DNA of 64,000 bases. It comes from Trichoplax sp. H2. Taxonomy: Eukaryota; Placozoa; Uniplacotomia; Trichoplacea. How positions within the stretch are numbered: the stretch's first letter is position 1; the number at the start of each line of letters is the position of its first letter. This document shows positions 39,072 to 50,699 of the stretch, piece after piece. Location: positions 124,001 to 188,000 of the forward strand of contig NOWV01000116.1 in NCBI GenBank assembly GCA_003344405.1. The letters are read 5' to 3'. Both the position numbers and the translations under genes were made by a program. A model generated the notes under the pieces. The model was not told the origin of the DNA, ran no database searches, and saw nothing but the letters and a program-made list of their open reading frames with translations.

Positions 39072-39754
39072 GAGTACTTTCATCCGAAATACTTACAGTA
39101 CAGTACGTACACTTTGCATGAGCCCTACCTGCTACCACACACTTTGTATGCAAGCATTTACCAATTCCAAATCAGTCCAAGTAGCCTTTTAACCCGCTGC
39201 TTTACTGGCAGTGTGCTTGTATTTTTGCATATGCGTACAAAAACAATCCATCGATTGATCATCACATCCTCGTTTTATACGCATATTTCGAATTGAAGAT
39301 TCCTTTTTAGTTAGTTAGTCGGTTAGATAGTCAACTAGTTTTTCAATTGATATTTAATTGTAAAGACTATAATCTTGGGTGCCGAGATTTCTTCAGTATT
39401 AAATGATAGTAAATCTCTGACTTTCTCGTCTACACTATCTGTGACGCTATAATTATACCATAGTATTCGGTCGTTGGAACTGAATTATTTGGTGATATAG
39501 CTAATCTCGCCTCTTAAGTTAGTAAGTGGCGTTCTCCGCAAGGATTGGCGTGTGTAGACTAATTTGTCACTAGTGGTGTGCGACACGAATACACGATGGT
39601 GGTCATGACAGTAACACTAGCTTTGGCAGGTCAGTCCCCTGATGCAAGCATGATTCATTTACTCTGTTCTATTAGTAAACAGAATGGCTAGTTTTTTTAT
39701 TCACGCGTTGATGAAACATAACGCCATATGTAAGTGTTTCGGATGAAAGTACTC
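39072..39754. mobile_element. TIR-bounded segment of about 680 bp (MITE-like or invertible)
   Basis: The left end gagtactttcatccgaaata at 39072 is matched by its near-perfect inverted copy ending at 39754 (gtttcggatgaaagtactc). The interior has no transposase; the 60-codon ORF at 39114-39296 is not supported. The interior (about 39096-39725) reappears in opposite orientation at about 42591-43216, while the DNA beyond its right end (39741-40236) reappears in the same orientation at 43222-43722. It could be a non-autonomous DNA transposon, or a segment flipped between short inverted repeats. Confidence 0.55.
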
Positions 39755-40236
39755 TACTAGTAGTCATAGGATTGATTTGGGATGCAGTAGTGTAGAGTTA
39801 CTGTTCCAAATTTTCCATGAAAGTATTGTGCTGTACAGTACAGTACAATGGATGGGTACAATTAAATGACTTGCTATACAGTAGAATTGAGGTGGGATTA
39901 GTGCTTGCATAAAAGGCAAACAAGTTCCAGATCATACTACTGTTATATATATATATATTGTAGTTTTAAATTACAAAATACCATGAAGCAACCGAACCTT
40001 TCTCAGGTCTAGTCTTATCAAATTCTGGATACCTGTCAAAGCATAGCCAATGACTTGATGTACTTTGCTGCATACCAGCTTTGTTGCTAACAATGTATTA
40101 TTAAATAAATATAAAAGCCCACAGTTGTATCAAGATAAATCGATACCAATTACATCAATATCATTGTCATCCGAATAGATTAGCAAATATACTAGTGCTA
40201 CAGCTGTAAGACTTATTCTCCGATGACGTTAAATCC
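39741..40236. repeat. Direct repeat, copy 1 (copy 2 at 43222-43722)
   Basis: Nearly identical over about 496 bp to 43222-43722, including a GTAC tract and a TA-microsatellite of differing length (near 39947 here and near 43433 in the other copy). Copy 1 stops exactly at the N gap. Copy 2 continues into unique DNA leading to PSMA2. Confidence 0.85.
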
Positions 40237-40256
40237 NNNNNNNNNNNNNNNNNNNN
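40237..40256. other. Assembly gap (20 N)
   Basis: A run of 20 N, probably a placeholder of unknown true size. The sequence before the gap matches the DNA ending at 43722. The sequence after the gap matches 38762-39067. The join is therefore between overlapping or alternative versions of the same locus. Confidence 0.98.
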
Positions 40257-40777
40257 TTTAATTCTTATTAGTTGCCTAATATTATATCTAATTATAGATT
40301 ACAAACAGTTCAAATTTCACTTTTAGAATCCATGTGTTCTCAAAGTGATCCTTTATTCCACCGTAGCATATTGTATAATAATAAATATATTGCATACCTC
40401 ATACAAGGTTCAAACTATGCGATCTATATTATAATATACAGCTGTTATCAATTTTTGACAGCGTAAATTTTGTAATATTCAGTATTATTGTGAAATCCAA
40501 TACAGGTTAAATAGCAAGATCACAAACTGAAATTACTGGCGTAGCTATGGATCTTATTTCGAAGTTTACTTACATATTTGTGGGTTAACCATGCCAAGTA
40601 GATATGAATAATCATATAAAGTTGCTGATCGTTTTTAGTCACTAAATTTTGAAGCTTTTAAATCTTAACTGCAGTTTAATATTACGAGAATCTTGTTCAA
40701 TACAGACTTTTATTGGCTAAGCACATAAATGATTTCATAAAATTATTTCTCTAAATGGAACGCATAGTGTTTAATAA

Positions 40778-40997
40778 TTATGTGTGCAACAGTTTCTATA
40801 TGATCCTGTTATATTCATGGTGTTGCAATAAATTAAAAAATTTATATGTTACAAACCTAACAGTAATCGATTCAATTTCGTGTAATTGCGTGTGCAACAG
40901 TTTCTATACGATATTGTTATATTCATGGAGTTGCAATAAATTTAAAAATTTATATGTTACAAACCTAACAGTAATCGATTCAATTTCGCGCAATTAT
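40778..40997. repeat. Tandem duplication, two units of about 108 bp
   Basis: Two adjacent copies begin at about 40783 and 40891 (gtgcaacagtttctata in each) and are about 90% identical by eye. The open frame at 40755-41018 simply reads through both copies. Confidence 0.85.
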
Positions 40998-41175
40998 TTA
41001 GAACTCCTGCGATTGTAGTTAGAACAAATTACAGACTACACGTATCATGCTGTATAATAGTAAGCAACTTTATATGCAATAGTTATTTATATATTTGCGG
41101 TTAGATGATTAAATAAATGGATTAATCACTAATTGGTGGGCTTTGTACCAAGCCTACTGTTAGGTCTTATAGGAC

Positions 41176-41811
41176 TTATGGAGATTGATATAAGCCTACA
41201 AACCATATACTGGTTGCTTCTGGGCCATTCTGACATCGAAAGGAAGGATTGAAAGATCGATGGTCGTAGTAACCAAGCAACCAATCTATCATATCCAAGT
41301 CTTGACCTTTTTCGTCTATAACAGTCATTCCGCAATTAGTTCTACTTAATTGACCGTGAACGGTAAAGATGAACCCGTTATTCTGAGCTACATCAACTCG
41401 ACAATCTTGGCAGCCGGATCCCATCACATTAATATATTCCTCTGCTTTACACTGAGAGTTTTTTGTAGGTTGTAAAACATCTAATTAACTCTTACGCAAT
41501 CCGGATAATCGACTGCAATTTTATCAAAGTCGCAGACTATTTTCCAAAGTGTAAAGTTATTAGAATTGCGTATTTCCTTCATACGATCTTTTGACATTCG
41601 GTAGCTTGCTCAATTAGGGTTGAATTCGTTTACTGGATGATTTTATGATAACCTGCAAACCTGAAGACTTGCATCATTCGATTACTAAATTTCCATGATG
41701 ATATTAGAGTATAAACAAATCCTGGCTCTGATGTGAAGTCGCAATATACTCGATAGGGCAGGTTTTGATTATCGAATATAACGTAATAACCATTTCGTTT
41801 ATGGTCAGCAA
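41176..41811 (-). pseudogene. Decayed fibrinogen-like (FReD-type) secreted lectin-like gene
   Basis: Read on the minus strand, 41811 to about 41640 encodes a fibrinogen-like start (ADHKRNGYYVIFDNQ, RVYCDFTSEPG, SSWKFSNRM). A middle exon, about 41650-41496, encodes NHPVNEFNPN, then ASYRMSKDRMKEIRNSN and CDFDKIAVDYPDC. The last exon, 41451-41176, encodes CKAEEYINVMGSGCQDC through GYYDHRSFNPSFRC and ends at TAA. This domain type is common in secreted proteins of early animals. Two lesions are visible. A one-base loss in the A run at 41641-41644 breaks the frame before NHPVNE. An in-frame TGA at 41612-41610 replaces the expected Trp after FNPN. No signal-peptide exon was found. A sequencing error is an alternative for either lesion alone. 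Confidence 0.7.
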
Positions 41812-42089
41812 GCCGTTATTGCAGGCATCCTTTAGGTCTTGATGAATATGCAAATACCTCATAGGCAATTCTTAAATATTAGAGTATTGTATTATATTGT
41901 TTAAACAATTCAATAATGGTATCCGAATGCTTTCTACCAGATCTCAATTGCAATTTCTCGCTTTAACAGTAATTTGATCAATTTTTGAAGGTAGAAATTT
42001 CTCTGCATCTTGAAGGGTAATGGTTAGTTATCATTACCACCGAGCTACCTTAGATACTAGAAGTAAATTACTCTTTCTTTTAGTCTTAC

Positions 42090-42355
42090 AGCCTTGGATT
42101 ACTGTACTCAAAGAAAAAGGGTTTCCTTCTAGCCGCCCGTCCCATTTTACTGGACGTACAGTGTACAGTGTACAGTACAGTACAGTACAGACCCTTGGAG
42201 ATTGTCGCCAATTTTAACAGTACTGTACAGTACAGTACAGTACAGTACTGTACTGTACAGCCTTGGACTACTCAAAGAAAAACGGTTTCCTTCTAACCGT
42301 CCGTCCCATTGCACTGAGATTGTCGCCAATTTTAACAATACTGTACAGTACAATT
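42090..42355. repeat. Duplicated block with GTAC-rich palindromic tracts
   Basis: Two copies of an approximately 100-bp motif (ctcaaagaaaaa, ggtttccttcta, cgtcccatt, gagattgtcgccaatttt) at about 42109-42220 and 42272-42340. Each is followed by GTACAGTAC-type self-complementary runs; the longest pure tract is about 42219-42260. Neighbouring 42355-42450 carries a further pair of ttttggaccaaat words. Confidence 0.75.
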
Positions 42356-42590
42356 ATATAATTTTGGACCAAATAATAATAAATTATAAATATAGTATTT
42401 ATATTTATATATTTATATTTAAATTGTACTAAATTATACAATTTTGGACCAAATCCGGTCAATTTTTTATTTGTGGATATGTTATATTGATGAATACTGA
42501 AGTGTTGAATTTCATAGTAAAGAATTGGAAACGAAAAAGATCACGCTCTGTACACCGTACTGTAACGTACTACTAGTAGCAGGCTGCTAA

Positions 42591-43216
42591 CATGGCGTTA
42601 TGTTTCATCAACGCATGAATAAAAAAACTAGCCATTCTGTTTACTAATAGAACAGAGTAAATGAATCATGCTTGCATCAGGGGACTGACCTGCCAAAGCT
42701 AGTGTTACTGTCATGACCACCATCGTGTATTCGTGTCACACACCACTAGTGACAAAGTAGTCTACACACGCCAATCCTTGCGGAGAACGCCACTTACTAA
42801 CTTAAGAGGCGAGATTAGCTATATCACCAAATAATTCAGTTCCAACGACCGAATACTATGGTATAATTATAGCGTCACAGATAGTGTAGACGAGAAAGTC
42901 ACAGATTGACTATCATTTAATACTGAAGAAATCTCGGCACCCAAGATTATAGTCTTTACAATTAAATATCAATTGAAAAACTAGTTGACTATCTAACCGA
43001 CTAACGAACTAAAAAGGAATCTTCAATTCGATATACGCATATAAAACGAGGATGTGATGATCAATCGATGGATTGTTTTTGTACGCATATGCAAAAATAC
43101 AAGCACACTGCCAGTAAAGCAGCGGGTTAAAAGGCTACTTGGACTGATTTGGAATTGGTAAATGCTTGCATACAAAGTGTGTGGTAGCAGGTAGGGCTCA
43201 TGCAAAGTGTACGTAC
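42591..43216. repeat. Inverted copy of 39096-39725
   Basis: The reverse complement of the interior of the TIR-bounded segment left of the gap, with only scattered differences. Its right boundary retains the ttcggatgaaagtactc terminus, but its left boundary (after gctgctaac at about 42590) lacks the matching TIR. The mirrored 60-codon ORFs at 39114-39296 (+) and 43023-43205 (-) are a consequence of this inversion, not genes. Confidence 0.85.
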
Positions 43217-43221
43217 TGTAA

Positions 43222-43722
43222 GTATTTCGGATGAAAGTACTCTACTAGTAGTCATAGGATTGATTTGGGATGCAGTAGTGTAGAGTTACTGTTCCAAATT
43301 TTCCATGAAAGTATTGTGCTGTACAGTACAGTACAATGGATGGGTACAATTAAATGACTTGCTATACAGTAGAATTGAGATGGGATTAGTGCTTGCATAA
43401 AAGGCAAACAAGTTCCAGATCATAATACTGTTTTATATATATATTGCAGTTTTAAATTACAAAATACCATGAAGCAACCGAACCTTTCTCAGGTCTAGTC
43501 TTATCAAATTCTGGATACCTGTCAAAGCATAGCCAATGACTTGATGTACTTTGCTGCATACCAGCTTTGTTGCTAACAATGTATTATTAAATAAATATAA
43601 AAGCCCACAGTTGTATCAAGATAAATCGATACCAATTACATCAATATCATTGTCATCCGAATAGATTAGCAAATATACTAGTGCTACAGCTGTAAGACTT
43701 ATTCTCCGATGACGTTAAATCC
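43222..43722. repeat. Direct repeat, copy 2 (copy 1 at 39741-40236)
   Basis: Same orientation and near identity to 39741-40236. It continues without a break into unique sequence at 43723, so this is the version of the locus connected to the downstream genes. Confidence 0.85.
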
Positions 43723-44626
43723 GTTCTCAAAGAGAGACAATTACAATTATACTGCAAGGTACACTGAGGAATGATTTAGTCGTGAGTGGGCTGCCAGATA
43801 GGGAGTTTAAATTTTTCGATCTTATATACGAGCAGTACAAAAGGCAACCATCTTGTGGTAAGTCTATGCTTCTTAATATATACGCAAGAAAAGTAGTAAC
43901 TATCCCCATGCCATCTTTGTGTAACTTGTAAATCAGTGTCCCAGAAAGGACAAAGCTAGCAGATCACATCACTGGGAAAGATGACAGTGAGCTACTGTTG
44001 ATTGCTACCTAGTTAGAATTTGCTTACAAAGTTTACTGACCTCGAATACGTCAATATAAACTATTATCGAGAGTCTATAAACAAGGATCACAGTTACAGT
44101 AGCATCATACACTTGTTTATGCAGCAACTAAAATTCAGATACTGTATGACATGACGCAGATCAAGCGCAATTCATCACAGCTGTTCCAATCGGTTATGTC
44201 TACCGTAGAAAATCAGCACGCTTACATCATTAAGGAATGTTTAATCTAGAAATTTAATCAAGATATTGATAACTTAACTTAATAATCACCATCAGCGTCT
44301 TAACAATGCACTCTATCAATGAGACAAGCTAAATAATAGAAATAGTATACAGTAGAGTACAAATGAGTCCAAAAACAGTAAGAAACAAATAAAATTTGCT
44401 GTATTTTGATAACATGTTAAGAATTTTGAGTCAGTAGCCCTTCCAGCATTATATTAAAAACTCCTAACATCAAAAATCTTGAAAAAAGACAACACAGTTT
44501 GTATGAATAGGTAACGTCAAACAGTATTCAACAATAATTGTTGACAACCTTTATGTTATATCATTGGTAATTAATCAGTTATTACACTAGTACAAATACA
44601 ATAGGAATACCTAGTTTTTTTTTAAT
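43723..44626. other. Intergenic sequence, no supportable gene
   Basis: About 900 bp between the repeat block and the 3' end of PSMA2. A minus-strand ORF at 43727-43909 has no family match. No structured repeats noticed. Confidence 0.5.
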
Positions 44627-46795
44627 TTAGATAGTGGCTAAATAATCTTTTACTTCGGATGGTGTTAGTCGATTAAAGCCACTAGAATTAACCACTCCAA
44701 TTTCAATGTTGTCTTCTGTCATTTGACCATCGAAACTTTCCTATCCAATAAAATATCAATTCGGTAGACAAAGTTAAAATTTTCTGCAAATACGCGTATA
44801 TCTTTTTCATCCTCTATCGCGACATACCTTTAACGTTAAAATGGCCGTGTGGATAGCATCTTCTAGTTCCATTTCTTCGTTATACCTTGAAGTAGAAACA
44901 TAAGTCATAGAACGTTTTAATGAATACTCTAAGACGTGTCTATCGGCGATGCAAGAAAGTCTAGTGACGATCATCCTACCGTTTCTCTAAGAATGTTTTA
45001 CCATTAACATGATTTTTTCCAAGAGCTGTAGCTTTCCAAGCAAAGAATGCACCCTAAATAAAGGTTAATGAATCTTTTATACACAAATTTCGATTTGAAT
45101 TATACTTTGCATAAGAACAAGAACAAGTATCGAAACGTACCGATGGATCGCACTGATAAAGATATGGCCCTTCATCACCAGTTCCAGCCATTAAAAGAGA
45201 TACACCAAAAGGCCTTACACCACTAAATAAATACATATAATTTCGTAAGCCTACACGATTGATAATATCATTTTAACGTAAGCCTAAACTCTTAATATTG
45301 TAAGATTTAGTATCAAACCCGGATTGAGTATATTCTTGCATGACTGATGCAACTTTTTCAACCAATTGTGACGTTGGAATAGAATCTTGGTACTTCATTT
45401 GATATTCCTGGGCCAATTTACGAGCTTTACGTAACAGAACCCTAATATGTAATATCATTGCAAGAACAGAAGGATATTTACGTTGGTATGGCTTACAAAA
45501 TACAACCGGTTTGAGTCAATGCTACGAAATGAACTATTCAAGATCGATTCTACAGTATACGCCAAATTGCATCGCAATAGTAGCGGGAATCTACTACTAA
45601 CAACTACTGGAAGCATCACTGTAGCAGTTGTTTCGTTAAATGGATGCTTCCGTTGTGATGAAATGATGTAAATCGTGTTGCCTGGATAAAGAGCTAATGT
45701 AAGACAGTAAAGCCTTATCCACAGGTTGCGAACTGCATTTTACGTACCTATAATCGGGTCCCATTCCACTGTACACCATACCAATTTTATCAGTTATTCT
45801 AGCGACCTAAGTGTATATATCAAAAATGGACAACAATCTTTTATTTCAACCATGAGTACAGACGAATTAGTAAAACTATGGCTATACTCCTCTCTCATTA
45901 GAATTTCTGGTAATAATAGCAAAGTCGTACGTAACAATCCCTTTTCAACATGTACAATATCAATCCCGTCATTGAAATTGAATACATTACCTTATGAGTA
46001 CTATTTTCATCGTATAGTTGAGATTTATATTTTTTTTCCGTGGCTAAAACGGCACCATTGGCAACTATTCAGGCATATTGTATTTAATATATCAGTCATT
46101 GTAATATGGCGTTGAATGTTCAATCAAATGCTGTGCACCTTTATGTAGGTAACAACTTATCGACATTATGAAAGAGTTTGCAAGGAAGGGATTTATCCAA
46201 AGAGAATACATTACTTATTTATCTTACCTTTAATACCAATGGAGGGACTGCCGGCAGCAACTGCTGCTAAAGCATATTCAATTTGTACAAGTTTACCGGA
46301 TGGACTATCATAAAATAATCATTGAAAGCAAGATTGAATTATTTTTCGATCCTATTCCTTATCTAGTCGCATACGCATTTTGTCGATACGATCCTATTCA
46401 CATCGAATCCAATCTACTTCATGAACGATAAAGCTTTAATACATTCAAGTGGACTCATAAAAAGTCCATAGAGGTCTTAGAGGATATTTACTATGATCAA
46501 CTGACGGCTCGAATGAAAGTTGTGCTCCAAACTGCAAGCACTCGGTATGATATAGAAACTTTGTCAAGACACAGTATAACACAAAGAGAATTGGACGAGT
46601 CGTTCGACTCGTCTATGTATCCATTTGTGCCTTGATAGGCTCAATAAAACTTATTAAAAGCATTTACTAATCATTGTAGAAAAGATGCTTAAGAATTCAA
46701 TCAAACATTTACTTCTAATTTACCATGGAAAGTCTATCAAATAGAGTTCAAAATTACCTGAAGGTAGTTAAACTGAAGCTGTAGCGTTCGGACAT
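44627..46795 (-). CDS. PSMA2: 20S proteasome subunit alpha type-2, complete
   Basis: PSMA2 (alpha2) is a non-catalytic subunit of the outer ring of the 20S proteasome. Nine phase-consistent exons read on the minus strand: 46795-46758, 46304-46228, 46064-45991, 45806-45748, 45441-45319, 45222-45141, 45053-44980, 44885-44828 and 44740-44627. They total 699 nt, giving 232 aa (human 234). The start is clear: the first exon encodes [12 protein letters not shown], matching the alpha-subunit N terminus. Further signatures are [83 protein letters not shown] and the C-terminal [15 protein letters not shown]. The plus-strand ORF at 45726-46115 overlaps these exons and introns and is a shadow. HIBADH is divergent from it, about 760 bp away, so the two may share a promoter region. 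Confidence 0.96.
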
Positions 46796-47029
46796 GACGA
46801 AGCAAGACGATTGTATGTTCACTTTGCCTCAATGCTTCAACGTGAGATCACTTTAATGCACCGTCACTAACGGCTCATCGGTACTAGTAGTCTACTCCTA
46901 CTATCGTTCAAGACAGTCGTGTCGGTATGGCAGCAAGCACTGACCGTGACCAAGAGGGACATGGTGCATGCGCACAAATCCTGGCATTCTTGTTCTATAC
47001 AGTCACAGTACTTTCTCCTCGACAGACAT

Positions 47030-47395
47030 ACTGTACACTGTACAGTACGTCTAGTGTAAGACAACATTTTATTTTGGAGAAGTCCGTTTGAAACAAAAGT
47101 CCGTTAACAGTAGCTAACTATAGTGGGTAAAAATTGAAACTCAAGGATTTCTTTCATACCCAACCGATTAAGGTTTAACTAAAAAATGGCTAGGGAATCT
47201 TAACGAAAATCAACTAAGAAATACGCACTAAGAAAGTTGAACTTTCATGGTACAGTAGTGTACAGTACTGTACTACTAGTACACTGAGTACAGTCCATGC
47301 TGAACGCGCATGTGCTCGAAGTTAAACAGTCTCTTTCTACAGTGTACAGTGGACGGTACTGTAGTCCACTGTACTGTACTGTACCCTTTCGCGAC
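47030..47395. repeat. GTAC-rich self-complementary tracts in a divergent promoter region
   Basis: Three tracts (about 47031-47058, 47250-47292 and 47338-47385) made of GTACAGTAC, TGTACACTG and CAGTACTG words. They lie between the divergent PSMA2 (first exon at 46795) and HIBADH (first exon at 47552) genes, so they could fold into hairpins in the shared 5' region. No function is known to me. Confidence 0.65.
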
Positions 47396-47551
47396 GTGTC
47401 GTAACGGTTCGCCAGCGTCTGAAGTTTTAGTCTGGCTGGACTTGAGCATACTGAGCTGCTCAGACACACCTACTGCACTTTAAAATTGTTTTGCTTGCAG
47501 TCGGTTGCAGCCATTCCATAATCCACATCGATAATTTCCATCCACTCAATC

Positions 47552-50500
47552 ATGGCTTACTTGTTAAGGGAAGTTGGTAGGAATAACAGCAAAGTGACCA
47601 GCAGCTGTAGGTTAATCAAGCGCTGTATATCAGGTAACTTTACCTTCATCCTTAAAATCTTCTATACGAGTAAACTGTTCACTGCAGTCTCATCTCGCCC
47701 AAACCTTGGACGAAATTCGGGCACCTTTCCAATTCTTCATGCAAAATTGACGATGCCTCTTTTAGTGACTACCGTAGCAACTCTCTCAGGGTCTCTAGCA
47801 GTCACTGAAGAGCTGGGGGTTAATGTTTTTATCTGATACTCGAGAGTAAACTGTATTGATCTGATAAACTGCTTATTGTGGCGCTGTTATCAATGCATAG
47901 TCTTGAGAGTAGTCATGCTATACGCCTATAACGTAGTTCATTAGCATATTGCAAAGGATTATGCTTCTGTAATATAAGTATCCTTGGTATACTGTACATT
48001 CGTATTGCTACCAGGCTATCTTGTATTTCGAGCAAGACGTATACGCGTACGTATGCTGAAGGACTTATCAACGCTTCATTAATTGAATCAAATTGATGCT
48101 ACCCTGCTCTAAATAAAAGACTACTGTAGTCGGATCCATTTGTCTGCTGTTCACTCATTGATTACATACCGTCGATTACAACATACGCTAGCAAATACGT
48201 ATATTATTACGGTGTATGGTATATCGTTGCTATACTTAATCTGCACTATTCTGATCGTACACATCTTCAAAACTCCATTCAATACCTTACTAACTATTGG
48301 CTGACAGCTCAATCTTGTCTGATCAAATCATGTACAGAGCTCACTGACAAGTGAGCGATGATGCTAAATGGCTGGAGTTATTTATTAAACATTGTATGAT
48401 CCACGCACTATTATAGCACATACAATGTACATGTTGGTCTCGTTTATGGTATAGACTTATTTTATCATGTTATCTCTTTCTACTAGGATCCAGCATCAAA
48501 AACAAGGTAAATTCGTGTCTGTCTCTGCTAGTTCAAATTCTACCGTCAATACTATCACCAGAAACAAGACATAACTTTACATTTCAGCTACACGAATACA
48601 TCACCTGTGTCAAATTCATGTTATTGTAATCGCCTTATGCTAAGTTATTTATTTTTACTATAAAGCTAAACGTTAAAGTCACAGTCGGAAACGGTAGTTG
48701 TTACAGCAAAATTGTAAACAAAGCCTAGACAGTGCCTTGAGTAGCTGCGATTGTACGTATTCGAGATCTGAATAGAGAATTAGGCTTCTTTAAAGCAGTG
48801 ATGTAACAAAAGCTGTATATCTACCAACAACGTCTCACGATAGTCAAGCTCTGTACTACAATACTCTACAGTTACAGTTGTATGCTAACGGTAAAATTGA
48901 ATACAATACTTGAAAATAATAGATAATGAATTGCACTTTAGGATATTGGCTTTATCGGCTTGGGCAACATGGGCGCTTCTATGGCGAGAAATTTAATGAA
49001 AAATGGCCATAAAGTCATTGTTAACGATGTAGTACCTGAATCAGTCAGCGCTTTGAAAAATGACGGTGCTGAAGTTGCTCAAACTGCAGCAGAGTTAGCT
49101 AGCAGAACATCAACTATTGTGACAATGTTGCCATCAAATCCTCATGTACGTGAAGTTTATACCGGCAGTAATGGATTGTTTAGGTAAGTTTTGCATTAAA
49201 TTGAGATGAAGTTCAATAGAGCATCGCTATTGCACTGTCATTCAAGCTCCATGGATGTTAGTACTTTGCAGATCAAATTTTGTGGTACTAGTGACCATGG
49301 ATATTGATAACTAGTCAATGCATGCTTTCATTTGTTGGGTGACATGATTACGTCAATCAAGTGTAGCTTCGTTCAGTTAATGTACAGGAGACAGGTAGAA
49401 TGGCTAGAGTCGGAGAAAAATGATTGCATTATGAACTAGCTCTGATTTGGTTAAGAAATTTGTGCTCTACTTTCTTACATAGTACTGCAAGCCAAGATTC
49501 CTTATTCATTGATAGTAGTACAATCGATCCGGCTGTATCACAAGAAATGGCTGCAATAGCTTCCGAAAAAGGAAGTACTTTTATGGACGCTCCAGTTTCT
49601 GGAGGTACAACTGTTTCTTCATATATTGAAATACCGTACTTTTATTTTATTACAGTTGGTTCACATCGTTGATAAGTGATTGGAGATATTGTGTCCATCA
49701 GTACAATGTCGTCAAAAATTTATGCTAGGAAAAGTTTAAAAATAGCTTTTTAATTCCCGTAAATAGGAGTTGTAGCGGCTCGCGATGCGTTATTAACATT
49801 TATGGTTGGAGGCCCGGAAGAAAAGTTTGATGAAGTTAAGAGTATATTAGATTGCATGGGGAAAAATATTGTTCACTGTGGCAAAGTTGGAACCGGACAA
49901 GCATCAAAAATTTGTAACAATATGCTTTTGGCTATTGGCATGATTGGAACATCTGAAACAATGAACTTAGGAATAAGGTAGCTTATAATCACTGCCTAGT
50001 TCGTCGTCGAAATTATTGTAAATTTATTGTTGCATTTTCTGATTGATGTCATAATCACTCTGTGATACCATAATCCTTCGATAGCAGATCTTAGGGATCA
50101 TTTACCCAATTCAAAGCGAACAGATTATTGTTGATATTTCATTAGTTCATAGTAATGCGTTTCTTTCCAGTACACTAGCGAACGTAAATTTTAATATCAA
50201 ATGGATAACAAATGTTTTTACTATCTACAAAAGGCTCGGCCTAGATCCAAAATTGCTGGCAAAAATTCTTAACATGAGCTCAGGTAGATGCTGGTCTAGC
50301 GAGGTATATAATCCATGCCCAGGAGTAATTGAAGGTATTCCATCCAGTAACAATTATGAAGGTGGATTCGGAACTGCTCTAATGACCAAGGTTTGACTTA
50401 TACTAAAGTATTTCTACTCACTCTTTATGGATGTCACTGAAATATTTTAGTAGTTTAGCCAGGCAATTGTTATAAAATAGATTGCAAACTCCAATGTCTA

Positions 50501-50699
50501 ATCTCTTACGGGAATGATTGGGTCATTTGATTATGATCCATTGCAGGATCTAGGTTTGGCTCAGAGTGCTGCAAACGCTACGAATTCTCCTACGCCCTTA
50601 GGATCTCTTGCCCATCAGCTGTATCGCGTACTATGTAACAATGGCTATGGGAAGAAAGACTTTTCAGTAGTATTTCAAACTTTAAAAGAAGAAGAATAG
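47552..50699 (+). CDS. HIBADH: 3-hydroxyisobutyrate dehydrogenase, mitochondrial, complete
   Basis: HIBADH oxidises 3-hydroxyisobutyrate to methylmalonate semialdehyde with NAD+ in the mitochondrial valine degradation pathway. Exons: 47552-47633, 48487-48506 (a 20-nt microexon), 48942-49183, 49492-49604, 49767-49977, 50234-50390 and 50547-50699. They total 978 nt, giving 325 aa (human 336), with every junction in phase. The N terminus ([20 protein letters not shown]) is basic and hydroxylated, as expected of a mitochondrial presequence. Family motifs: Rossmann [24 protein letters not shown], substrate loop FMDAPVSGG, catalytic-lysine segment [25 protein letters not shown] and [10 protein letters not shown]. 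The ending LKEEE is close to the human end. The microexon model is favoured because it converts phase 1 to phase 0 and supplies SSIKNK just before the Rossmann fold. A candidate AATAAA lies at 50960-50965. Confidence 0.95.

Noticed and set aside
39114-39296. 60-codon ORF also present in mirror image at 43023-43205
   Set aside because: Its presence at both places is fully explained by the inverted repeat. No domain, start context or family.
45726-46115. 129-codon plus-strand ORF
   Set aside because: It overlaps two confirmed PSMA2 exons on the opposite strand (45748-45806, 45991-46064) and has no family resemblance.
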